Below the pieces are notes generated by a model. The model was not told the DNA's origin. It was given only the letters and a program-made list of their open reading frames with translations, and searched no databases. Made by a program: the position numbers and the translations under genes. DNA of 64,000 nucleotides, from the NCBI RefSeq assembly GCF_021739485.1, contig NZ_JAJFNK010000001.1, forward strand, positions 186,001 to 250,000, in the 5' to 3' direction. Origin of the DNA: Alicyclobacillus tolerans. Its GTDB lineage: Bacteria; Bacillota; Bacilli; Alicyclobacillales; Alicyclobacillaceae. This document shows positions 16,076-23,215 of this stretch, in pieces (position 1 is the first letter of the stretch; every line of letters begins with the position of its first letter).

Positions 16076-16285
16076 ATGACGGGACGGCGGAGCATAACCG
16101 TTCAGGTGCTCTCCGAAGAGGATGTCCCTGGCGTGGTGCGCGTGGATGAATTGTTGGTCCGTTTGCACAAGGTTGTCGTCGGTGCGCGCAGCGACGACCC
16201 TGAGTTGGATGCCTACCACCTGTACGACTTGAACCTGCGGCTATCGGGAGGACAGTTATTGGCAGAATTGGAATTTCGACGGTGA
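16076..16285 (+). CDS. Small protein of unknown function between yqeH and aroE
   Basis: The 69-residue sequence MTGRRSITVQVLSEEDVPG... is acidic and soluble, with a predicted beta strand at each end (ITVQVLSE and LLAELEFRR) and no cysteine. GGTGAGCGGG precedes the ATG by a few bases, and it sits 34 bases after yqeH in the same orientation. I do not recognise a family. A second, shorter ORF overlaps its stop. Codon usage (gcg, ctg, gtg-rich) resembles the neighbours, which supports coding. Confidence 0.55.
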   Translation: MTGRRSITVQVLSEEDVPGVVRVDELLVRLHKVVVGARSDDPELDAYHLYDLNLRLSGGQLLAELEFRR

Positions 16286-16431
16286 TTTGTGAGGCGTTTC
16301 GGCTTTATTGTTTATTGTACACGCATCGCGCGTCTCAACCCCTTTCGATGAAGGTTCGGAGTGCGTTGGAGCAAGTCCACGTGCGTTTGGACAACATGAC
16401 GTCTAGGCGGCAAAAGCGGGCATTGGTTTAA
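16282..16431 (+). CDS. Possible very small protein overlapping the previous stop
   Basis: A 49-codon frame begins with GTG that overlaps the TGA of the preceding small gene (GTGA), the arrangement seen in coupled genes. It reads MICEAFRLYCLLYTHRASQ... and ends ...MTSRRQKRALV just at the start of the terminator stem. It contains a basic C-terminal third. There is no clear ribosome-binding site, so translation would rely on coupling. An internal ATG at 16348 would give only 27 residues. I do not recognise it. It could equally be an untranslated 3' region. Confidence 0.35.
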   Translation: MICEAFRLYCLLYTHRASQPLSMKVRSALEQVHVRLDNMTSRRQKRALV

Positions 16432-16466
16432 GAAAGGATGCTGGAGTCACCGGCATCCCTTTCTTG
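16430..16466 (+). terminator. Terminator before aroE
   Basis: AAGAAAGGATGC (16430-16441) pairs with GCATCCCTTTCTT (16453-16465) with one bulged base. The A-run on the left and T-rich right arm allow termination in both directions. It separates the yqeG-yqeH unit from aroE. Confidence 0.75.
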
Positions 16467-16529
16467 TGATGCGGGCAGAGGGAAATTGTGCTATATTGAC
16501 CCTACTGTAACAGGAAGGGGATAAACACG

Positions 16530-17384
16530 GTGGGACAAGCCGTATACGGTTTGATTGGCTGGCCGGTGGGCCACAGTGCATCGCCGGCCATGATGAACGC
16601 CGCATTTCAGGAAATGGGAGAACCGGCGGTCTATGGACTGTTCCCAGTTCAGCCGAGCCGCATCGAGGCGGCCATGGCAGGTTTGGCGGCGTTGTCAATC
16701 CGGGGAGTCAACGTGACGATTCCACATAAACAAGCTGTTTTGCCCTGGCTCAGTGACGTGTCCGACGAGGCGCGGTTTGCCGGGGCAGTCAACACGATTT
16801 CCGTCGATGCGGACAGCGGGCGCATGTCGGGGCACAATACGGATGTATCTGGCTGGTGGAAAAGCGTTTCAGACGCACAAAAAACTCCGTGGGAAGCAGC
16901 TATTGTGCTTGGGGCTGGAGGGGCAGCCCGGGCGATAGCCGCGGCGTTGGCTCTGTATTCTCCGGCAACCCGCTTGAGGATTGCCGCTCGGAACGTACAA
17001 AAGGCAGAGGAAATCGCGTCGGGTTTTCGGGATAAAATCGCCATAGAGGCCGTTCCATGGGAGAAGCGCTGTGCGGCCATTGAACAGGCCGAATTGGTCG
17101 TACAGGCGACTCCGGTCGGAATGTGGCCGCGCGATGGCGAATCCCCAGTAGAGGATGCCGGTTGCTTTCACAGCGGTCAGGTCGTCCAAGACATCGTCTA
17201 TCGGCCCTTGGAGACGGCCTTTTTGAAACTCGCCGCAAGCCAAGGCGCCAAGACGTTGGATGGATTGAACATGTTGGTTCATCAAGGGGCTGCAGCGATA
17301 CAATTTTGGATGAAGCGGCAAGCTCCTGTCGAGGTGATGCGCACTCAAGCGCTCGCCGCCGTGGGGGGCACGCCTGCACACTAG
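16530..17384 (+). CDS. aroE: Shikimate dehydrogenase (NADP+)
   Basis: AroE reduces 3-dehydroshikimate to shikimate in aromatic amino acid synthesis. The 284-residue protein has the substrate domain with SASPAMMNAAF (about 15-25) and NVTIPHKQAV (about 61-70), whose Lys is the catalytic residue. The NADP-binding Rossmann fold has GAGGAARAI (about residues 130-138), and DGLNMLVHQGA supplies the C-terminal Gln. The GTG start has AGGAAGGGG upstream. The position between yqeH and yhbY is the same as in B. subtilis. Confidence 0.95.
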   Translation: MGQAVYGLIGWPVGHSASPAMMNAAFQEMGEPAVYGLFPVQPSRIEAAMAGLAALSIRGVNVTIPHKQAVLPWLSDVSDEARFAGAVNTISVDADSGRMSGHNTDVSGWWKSVSDAQKTPWEAAIVLGAGGAARAIAAALALYSPATRLRIAARNVQKAEEIASGFRDKIAIEAVPWEKRCAAIEQAELVVQATPVGMWPRDGESPVEDAGCFHSGQVVQDIVYRPLETAFLKLAASQGAKTLDGLNMLVHQGAAAIQFWMKRQAPVEVMRTQALAAVGGTPAH

Positions 17385-17487
17385 TGCTGCGCACGAGATG
17401 CGCAAATCCCCTACAAAAGCGGCCTTTCTTAGGAAAGCCGCGAAGGGCACCTGGTATGGTATACTCATTTGGAAGGAGGACCGTCGC

Positions 17488-17784
17488 TTGCTGACAGGAA
17501 ATCAAAAGCGTTATTTGCGTTCTTTAGCTCATCACTTGTCTCCCGTCGTTCAAATTGGCAAAAACGGCATTACGGGAGGTCTAATTGAGCAAGTCGATCA
17601 CGACCTTGAAATGCACGAGCTGATTAAAGTCAGCGTGTTGGATACGAGCCCCTTGTCTCGAGACGAGGCTGGGGAGGCGCTGGTGCAAGAAACGAATGCC
17701 GAGTGGGTCCAAGCGATTGGCCGACTCGTTGTTTTATATCGGAGGTCTGCCGAAAATCCGCAAATCGAGCTGCCAAGGCCATGA
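17488..17784 (+). CDS. yhbY: Ribosome assembly RNA-binding protein YhbY (YqeI)
   Basis: A 98-residue CRM-domain protein associated with pre-50S ribosomes. It opens M-L-T-G-N-Q-K-R-Y-L-R-S-L-A-H, matching YqeI proteins from the first residue, so the TTG at 17488 with AAGGAGGA at 17473-17480 is the start. The RNA-binding GxxG loop is in IGKNGITGGLIEQ, and the KVSVLD strand follows. The ATGA at its end is shared with nadD. The gene product is cytosolic and small, and it is expressed with the neighbouring rsfS, another ribosome factor. Confidence 0.94.
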   Translation: MLTGNQKRYLRSLAHHLSPVVQIGKNGITGGLIEQVDHDLEMHELIKVSVLDTSPLSRDEAGEALVQETNAEWVQAIGRLVVLYRRSAENPQIELPRP

Positions 17785-18368
17785 AGCTCGTCATTTTGTT
17801 CGGCGGCACTTTTGACCCGCCGCATCTCGGCCACTTAACCATGGCTCAGTTGGCCTTGGAACAAACAGCCGCGGATGAGTTGTGGTTTTTGCCGGCTCCG
17901 GCACCTCCGCACAAGCCGGATGTGATGCCCATCGAGTACGGGGTGCGCGTGGCAATGACCGAGGAGCTTATCCGCGGTTTTTCAAAGATGCGGGTGTCAA
18001 CGGTGGAGTCTTCCTTGGCAAAACCATCGTATACTGTAGATACGATAAAAGCGTGTCAATTGATGTATCCACATTACCGGTTCTATTTTCTGATTGGGGC
18101 CGACAGCCTGTACCACCTTCCGACGTGGCAGCATGCCGAAGAATTGACGCAAAGAGTGGAGTTTTTGGTGGCTGCGAGAAGCAGTTACCCATTTGCTCAG
18201 ACCCTGGAAGACGTCAAGCCCAAACTTCCAGATTTAAGGGTGCGTCGCATCGAAATGCCGTTGTTAGATGTCTCTTCGACGTGGCTGCGGGATCGGATCC
18301 GGACGGGTCTTCCGGTCTGCGGACTGGTGCCCGAACGGGTGCTGAAAGTCATGGAAGAACAGGTTTGA
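17781..18368 (+). CDS. nadD: Nicotinate-nucleotide adenylyltransferase
   Basis: NadD transfers AMP from ATP to nicotinate mononucleotide, giving deamido-NAD. The 195-residue protein has the nucleotidyltransferase motif GGTFDPPHLGH (about residues 8-18) near its N-terminus and the matching SSTWLRDRI (about 168-176) near the C-terminus. The ATG at 17781 overlaps the yhbY stop by four bases. The next gene, yqeK, begins 9 bases after its stop; this nadD-yqeK pair is conserved and links NAD synthesis with alarmone hydrolysis only by position. Confidence 0.95.
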   Translation: MKLVILFGGTFDPPHLGHLTMAQLALEQTAADELWFLPAPAPPHKPDVMPIEYGVRVAMTEELIRGFSKMRVSTVESSLAKPSYTVDTIKACQLMYPHYRFYFLIGADSLYHLPTWQHAEELTQRVEFLVAARSSYPFAQTLEDVKPKLPDLRVRRIEMPLLDVSSTWLRDRIRTGLPVCGLVPERVLKVMEEQV

Positions 18369-18377
18369 AAGGCACAG

Positions 18378-18983
18378 ATGGGGGAGAAACAAAGATTGCA
18401 AGAGTCAGACATCCGGGAACGGGTCAGGGCGGAAATGTCGCCGGAACGCTTCTCTCACACCGAGGGCGTCGTGCAAGTTGCAGGGGAGTTAGCGAAGAAA
18501 TTTGGGGAAGATGAACACAGAGCGCGCACCGCGGCGTGGATCCACGACATTGCCCGCGAGTGGCCGAACGAACAGCAGCAACAGTACGCTGAAAAAATCG
18601 AAATTCCAAGCGGCTTTGCTCTCATCCCCGTTTTGTTGCACGGGCCGATCGCAGCACACTTGGCCGCAGAGTGGTTTGGCATCTCAGACCAGGAAATACA
18701 CAATGCCATTCGGTACCATACCACGGGTCGAATCGGCATGTCCAATTTGGAAATGATTGTTTGCCTGGCGGACGCGATTGAACCTGGGCGTCATTATCCT
18801 GGAGTGGATCGGATTCGGGAGTTGGCCGAAAAGGATTTGGTGCGCGCGCTTGCGGAGTCGTTTGACAGCACAATTTCGTATTTACTTGAACGGCACCAAC
18901 CGATTTTTCCATTGACGGTGATGGCAAGGAACGATTTTTGGGACCAAATTCAAATGTCACAAAGCAGGGAGGAAACCGAATGA
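18378..18983 (+). CDS. yqeK: HD-domain phosphohydrolase YqeK (symmetrical Ap4A hydrolase)
   Basis: YqeK proteins split diadenosine tetraphosphate into two ADP and need iron. The 201 residues include the HD-fold ligands: His in FSHTEGV (about residue 28), His-Asp in WIHDIARE (about 56-57) and the later HGPIAAHLA and YHTTGR histidines. The start ATG is 9 bases after nadD. The stop overlaps the rsfS start (ATGA). The C-terminal 30 residues (ISYLLERHQPIFPLTVMARNDFWDQI) fit the family pattern. Confidence 0.93.
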   Translation: MGEKQRLQESDIRERVRAEMSPERFSHTEGVVQVAGELAKKFGEDEHRARTAAWIHDIAREWPNEQQQQYAEKIEIPSGFALIPVLLHGPIAAHLAAEWFGISDQEIHNAIRYHTTGRIGMSNLEMIVCLADAIEPGRHYPGVDRIRELAEKDLVRALAESFDSTISYLLERHQPIFPLTVMARNDFWDQIQMSQSREETE

Positions 18984-19333
18984 AACACTCTGTCGACCAG
19001 CTTGCCCTAGAGGCTGCCCACGCTGCAGCGGACAAGAAAGCCAAGGACATCGTTGTATTGGACATTCAAAACCTCACTCCAATGGCTGACTACTTTGTCA
19101 TTTGCTCAGCCAATTCGAGCACGCAAATTGAGGCTGTTGCGCGTGCCGTCCGCGATCGTCTGGGGGATTTAGGCAAGCCGTGTAAAGGGACAGAGGGTTT
19201 AGCGGAAGCCAAGTGGGTCCTGCTTGACTTTGGAGACCTCGTCGTCCACGTGTTCCGGCCGGAAGAACGCGAGTTTTACCACCTCGAGCGGCTTTGGGGA
19301 GATGCCAGACCCGTTCCTTACGAGGTGCAGTGA
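18980..19333 (+). CDS. rsfS: Ribosome silencing factor RsfS
   Basis: RsfS binds ribosomal protein L14 on the 50S subunit and blocks joining with the 30S when nutrients are scarce. The 117-residue protein has the DUF143 core with VVLDIQNLTPMADYFVICSA (about residues 23-42) and FRPEEREFYHLERLWGDA (about 92-109), the two most conserved blocks. The ATG at 18980 shares bases with the yqeK stop and is preceded by GGGAGGAAA. Length and order (yqeK-rsfS-yqeM) match B. subtilis. Confidence 0.95.
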   Translation: MKHSVDQLALEAAHAAADKKAKDIVVLDIQNLTPMADYFVICSANSSTQIEAVARAVRDRLGDLGKPCKGTEGLAEAKWVLLDFGDLVVHVFRPEEREFYHLERLWGDARPVPYEVQ

Positions 19334-19339
19334 ATCGAC

Positions 19340-20077
19340 ATGGCGAGTTACGTCGACTTTGCCAAGGTCTATAACGTGTTTATGCGAGACGCGCCTTACG
19401 AACAATGGATGGAGTGGCTGCTCCATCGGTTTGGGAATCTGGCTAAAATGACTGCGGCGGACCTCGGCTGCGGGACAGGGACGTTCACGATTCAACTGGC
19501 TCGTCAGGGAGTTCTGGAGTTGTTTGGCGTGGACCTTTCTGAAGAGATGCTTGCCGAGGCTGCGCAGGCCTCACTGTCTCAACGCGTTGCCGTCCAGTGG
19601 TTTTGTCAGGACCTTCGCGAATTCAAGCTGCCTCATCCGGTCGACTTCATGGTCTCCACCAGCGACAGCCTCAACTACATTTTAAGTTCGAAGGACTTGT
19701 CCAAAACCATCGGGCGCGTTCGGGATAACCTGGCCGCACACGGGTGGTTCGCCTTCGATTTGGTGGGTCCGCGTCGCTTCGAGGCCATGAGAGAAGGCCT
19801 GTGGTACGACGTAGAGCCCGACGCTGCCGTACTGTTTGAAACCAGCACTGACCCGAACGGAAGGATTGTCTATGAAGTTCACGCATTTCATCTCGAGCAA
19901 GAACCTCTGTATCGGCGGTTTGACGAACAGCACATCCAGCAGTATTACAGCGCAGCAGAGGTGGCACAAATCCTGCAAGAGCAAGGTTTTCGGATTGAGG
20001 AACTCAGCGGGGATTTCGGACAGTCAGACGTGGAACAAGCGGATCGGTTGACCGCCGTTGTGCAAAAGGTCGACTAG
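19340..20077 (+). CDS. yqeM: SAM-dependent methyltransferase (YqeM-like)
   Basis: This 245-residue class I methyltransferase has the SAM motif ADLGCGTGTFTIQLA (about residues 41-55), the acidic ribose-binding GVDLSEEML (about 64-72) and the post-motif CQDLREF. The C-terminal half resembles YqeM proteins, whose substrate is not known. It starts 6 bases after rsfS and closes the cluster. The stop lies 3 bases from the stop of the convergent mntR; GACTA/TAGTC across this junction forms a short hairpin that may serve both. Confidence 0.85.
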   Translation: MASYVDFAKVYNVFMRDAPYEQWMEWLLHRFGNLAKMTAADLGCGTGTFTIQLARQGVLELFGVDLSEEMLAEAAQASLSQRVAVQWFCQDLREFKLPHPVDFMVSTSDSLNYILSSKDLSKTIGRVRDNLAAHGWFAFDLVGPRRFEAMREGLWYDVEPDAAVLFETSTDPNGRIVYEVHAFHLEQEPLYRRFDEQHIQQYYSAAEVAQILQEQGFRIEELSGDFGQSDVEQADRLTAVVQKVD

Positions 20078-20080
20078 GCT

Positions 20081-20515
20081 TTAGTCGTCCTCTTGTGCGG
20101 TCGCTTTGGGCTCGCAATACGCGTGGAACAGCCCGAGACATTGCGGGTTTTCGTTGAAAAACATGACCAGTGCCTGGAGAGAGTCCAGTGTCGTTGGACT
20201 GACGTGGTGTTCGATGCCTTCGACATCTCTTTGAATAGTCTCTTCGCTGACATTGAGGATGCGCAGGAACTCCGCCAGCATATGATGGCGCATCTTCATT
20301 TGGCGACCCAGTTTTTGCCCCCGCGAGGTCAAGATGATTCCCCGGTATTTTTCGTACGTCACATAGTTGTTTTCATCCAATCGCTGCAGCATTTTCGTGA
20401 CGGATGACGGCTGCACGTCCAGCGAAGAGGCAATATCCGATACGCGGGCATAACCCTTCTCGTTCATGAGTTCGTATATTTTTTCCAGATAATCTTCCAT
20501 ACTCGGTGTAAGCAA
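20081..20515 (-). CDS. mntR: Manganese-responsive transcriptional regulator MntR
   Basis: MntR is a DtxR-family repressor of Mn(II) uptake genes. From the TTG at 20513-20515 (GGAGGT 7 bases upstream on this strand) it has 144 residues and opens MLTPSMEDYLEKIYEL. With that start the metal ligands fall at Asp8 and Glu11, exactly as in B. subtilis, and the others (Glu, Glu, His) lie in DVEGIEHH. The winged helix spans about residues 20-75 (DIASSLDVQPSSVTKML). Longer upstream in-frame readings lack an RBS. No target operator is visible nearby; comEA is divergently placed. Confidence 0.93.
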   Translation of the reverse strand: MLTPSMEDYLEKIYELMNEKGYARVSDIASSLDVQPSSVTKMLQRLDENNYVTYEKYRGIILTSRGQKLGRQMKMRHHMLAEFLRILNVSEETIQRDVEGIEHHVSPTTLDSLQALVMFFNENPQCLGLFHAYCEPKATAQEDD

Positions 20516-20543
20516 GCCAACGACCTCCGTCCTTAACCAGTCC

Positions 20544-20573
20544 ATTGTACATGACATTCCTCAAATCCCGCAA
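20544..20573 (-). promoter_or_regulatory. Promoter for mntR
   Basis: On the minus strand TTGCGG and TACAAT are 18 bases apart, and the -10 lies about 29 bases before the TTG start. The -35 is imperfect. Confidence 0.45.
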
Positions 20574-21041
20574 TCCTGTCACCCTTATCCTATGCTGAAA
20601 ACCGTTCGACTGGAAAAGTCCTGCACGGATTTTTCAATTTGCGGATACAGTGATGCTCAAGTCCTCGGACAAGGCCATTTGTAAAGTCTCTTGTGGGATT
20701 TTTCCAAGACTCCTATGGGTTTTTCAAAGTCAAATGAAGTCCTCCGCTTGCAAACAGGAGACAGCCTCTCGCTCTGCGAATGCATTGCAGTAAGTGGTTC
20801 GCAGTTCGTGTCCGCAGTAAATGGTGTTGTAAACCCAGGGATGGAGGTTGGCCAGGTGGAACTCAGGAAAGCGAAGTCAGGAGCAGCGTATCCAGGTGTC
20901 AATGCATCGGATTCCACTTCTGCACATTTTCACAGAGTCTCTTCCCCGCTTGATGGGTCGAACTCACACGCTGAGTCCCAAGTTGAGTCTGAGGCGCTCG
21001 ATGATGACTCGCCGCTTTGGTTTGAGGAGGTACCAGGGTCC

Positions 21042-21926
21042 ATGCCTTCCAGTCTCGATTGGACTTCTCCTGCTGTAAAAGGTTCCGGCGAAAGCCAGGA
21101 GGGGCCGTTTCGCCCCGGCGTTCGCTTGCGCGGGATTGGGGTGCTGATTTGGGGAGCGGTCGTACTATTGAGCGTTGCCGCGCTGGCGTTTTGGCTGATT
21201 GCGGCCAACCGCCCCTCGCTTTCCGAAGGCAGCCAGCCACACCAGAAGTCGGCCAATTCCGTAGAGGTGCAGAACTTTACGGCGCAATCGTTGAATGCCC
21301 AAAACCGCACTGAAAGCTCTAACGTCACATCGGGTTTTCGTGAAGTCCAGGCCCAAAGTGAGGGGGTGCAATATTCCATCGTGGTGGACGTTCACGGCGA
21401 TGTGGTTCACCCCGGCGTATACCGCTTGAGTGCTTCGGCACGAGTGCAGGACGCAGTAGCCGCCGCGGGCGGGTTTGTGCATCCTGAAGATTCAGCGTGG
21501 GTCAACGCAGCAGCGCCGTTGGACGATGGCCAAGAGGTTCTCGTGCCGAACGCAAAGCTGGTAGAAGCCACTGCCCCTTCAGGCACTCCCAACGGGAGTT
21601 TTGGAATTGTCAAAAACCCTGGTGCGCAAGCTCTGAATTCTACAGTCTCAATTCCTGCTCCTGGTACGCCGGGCCCCTTTGCAGGAAGTTTTGGAACGGC
21701 AGAGAATGTTCCTTCACAACCCATCGACCTCAACACGGCTGACATTTCGACACTCGAAACCGTGCCCGAAATTGGGCCGAGTCGCGCTCAGGCGATTGCG
21801 GCATACCGCACGAGTCACGGGGGATTTCACACAGTGGGGGAACTGCGCCAAGTTCGCGGTATTGGTCCTGTAATTTTTTCCCGGATTGCTGCTTATTTCT
21901 ACGTTGGCTACGGTCAGAAACCGTGA
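21042..21926 (+). CDS. comEA: Competence protein ComEA (membrane-bound DNA receptor)
   Basis: ComEA binds double-stranded DNA outside the membrane during transformation. From ATG 21042 (GAGGAGGT at 21024-21031) it has 294 residues: a short cytosolic N-terminus, one transmembrane helix (about 31-54), a low-complexity linker, an SLBB domain (VDVHGDVVHPGVYRL ... VLVPN, about 118-178) and a C-terminal helix-hairpin-helix pair (IDLNTADISTLETVPEIG... LRQVRGIGPVIFSRI, about 226-285). The frame stays open upstream to 20691, which would add 117 residues rich in Ser and Glu; that extension has no RBS. I treat the shorter form as likely. Confidence 0.85.
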   Translation: MPSSLDWTSPAVKGSGESQEGPFRPGVRLRGIGVLIWGAVVLLSVAALAFWLIAANRPSLSEGSQPHQKSANSVEVQNFTAQSLNAQNRTESSNVTSGFREVQAQSEGVQYSIVVDVHGDVVHPGVYRLSASARVQDAVAAAGGFVHPEDSAWVNAAAPLDDGQEVLVPNAKLVEATAPSGTPNGSFGIVKNPGAQALNSTVSIPAPGTPGPFAGSFGTAENVPSQPIDLNTADISTLETVPEIGPSRAQAIAAYRTSHGGFHTVGELRQVRGIGPVIFSRIAAYFYVGYGQKP

Positions 21927-22034
21927 AGGTCTTTCGACAAATTATGTGGAAATCAATAACCCAGCCGGCGGTGGTTCGTCCCGCGGCGTGTATCGTGGTG
22001 AACCTGTAAACATGGACAGAAACGGGGGAGAAGC

Positions 22035-23153
22035 ATGGCAATCAACTGGTTAACGGCATTGATAGCCCTCGTTTTTGTGTGGTCATTGCTTCAAGGACTT
22101 GGGAGAGGATTTGCGTGGCAGCTTGGCTACGTCGTTGCGAAATTGGTCTCGTTTGCAGCGGGGATTGCTGCATTTTATTTGGCGTGGTACGGCAGTAACC
22201 ACCTTGGGCAGTGGACAGCTGCCCATAGCGCCGGCACCGCGTCCACTTTGCTGCAGCAGGTTGTGCAGGCTTGGCAGAAGGCGCCAAACCTCGCTCGAAT
22301 CGTCGCGTTTTTAGTGGTTTATCTATTGGTATCGAGCATATTGAACCAGCTGTTCCGTCCAGTCCCTGTGGCGCTCGAGCGTGCGGTGCCGGGATTGCTC
22401 CGCCGGAACCGCCTCTTGGGCGGGGCGCTTGGAGGCGTGGTCGGCGTGGCGAGAGCATTGTTGGTCGGAGGCTTGGTGTTTGTCGTTACCAAGTACTACT
22501 CGTTTCCTTACGTGGCCGCACAGGCGCAGTCATCAAAGCCGTATCAGTATATGGCACAAAACGTCTATGAACCATGGCTCAATCCGTTAGTCAACAAGGA
22601 ACTGCCCGTACTAGCCAAAGGTGCATTGCAGCCCTTGTCCCAAAACATCAATCTGTTTGTCATTCCCAGCGGCGGAGGTAAAGAGACAGGGATTTTGGTA
22701 GTACCCAAACCCATCGCACAGTTGTCCGCACAGATTACGGCGGGCAAGACGACGCCGCGCGCCAAGGCGTACGCGCTGTACGAGTGGGAAATCCACCACA
22801 TTCACTACAACTGGGCAAAGTATAACGACTACGTGTACCACGGCAAATGGGACCAGCAGTCGCCCATGCAGACTTTGAAAACCGGTGAGGGAGTGTGCGC
22901 CGACTACGCTTTACTCTACGCGGACTTGGCGCACGCGGCTGGCCTGACGGTGCAAATTGACGAAGGTCTCGGCGGCGTCGGCGGGAACCTTGGCTCGCAT
23001 GCTTGGAACAAGGTTTGGGACAGTGTTTCAAACCGTTGGATTACGGTGGATACCACTTGGGGAGCCGAGCAAGACGCTTGGTTCGACGCGCCGCACTTTA
23101 ACCAAACCCACATTCAACAGACCGCGATCGTCATACCCGGAGGGCGGGGCTGA
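22035..23153 (+). CDS. CvpA-like membrane domain fused to a transglutaminase-like domain
   Basis: The first half of this 372-residue protein has four hydrophobic segments (about 1-22, 28-52, 85-108, 130-152) in the arrangement of CvpA/colicin V production-type proteins. The second half (about 235-350) is a transglutaminase/papain-like domain with Cys288 in GEGVCADYALLY, His322 in GSHAWNKVW and Asp339 in WITVDTTWG, a complete Cys-His-Asp triad. The topology would place the enzyme domain outside the membrane if the N-terminus is inside, but that is inference. It occupies the place of comEB between comEA and comEC. Natural substrates are unknown. GGGGGAG precedes the ATG. Confidence 0.72.
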   Translation: MAINWLTALIALVFVWSLLQGLGRGFAWQLGYVVAKLVSFAAGIAAFYLAWYGSNHLGQWTAAHSAGTASTLLQQVVQAWQKAPNLARIVAFLVVYLLVSSILNQLFRPVPVALERAVPGLLRRNRLLGGALGGVVGVARALLVGGLVFVVTKYYSFPYVAAQAQSSKPYQYMAQNVYEPWLNPLVNKELPVLAKGALQPLSQNINLFVIPSGGGKETGILVVPKPIAQLSAQITAGKTTPRAKAYALYEWEIHHIHYNWAKYNDYVYHGKWDQQSPMQTLKTGEGVCADYALLYADLAHAAGLTVQIDEGLGGVGGNLGSHAWNKVWDSVSNRWITVDTTWGAEQDAWFDAPHFNQTHIQQTAIVIPGGRG

Positions 23154-23215
23154 ACCGGCGCAAACTTTGGCACGCGGCCGTATGGGTCGCTGTCTTTTCT
23201 ATAGAATTCGGTTAT

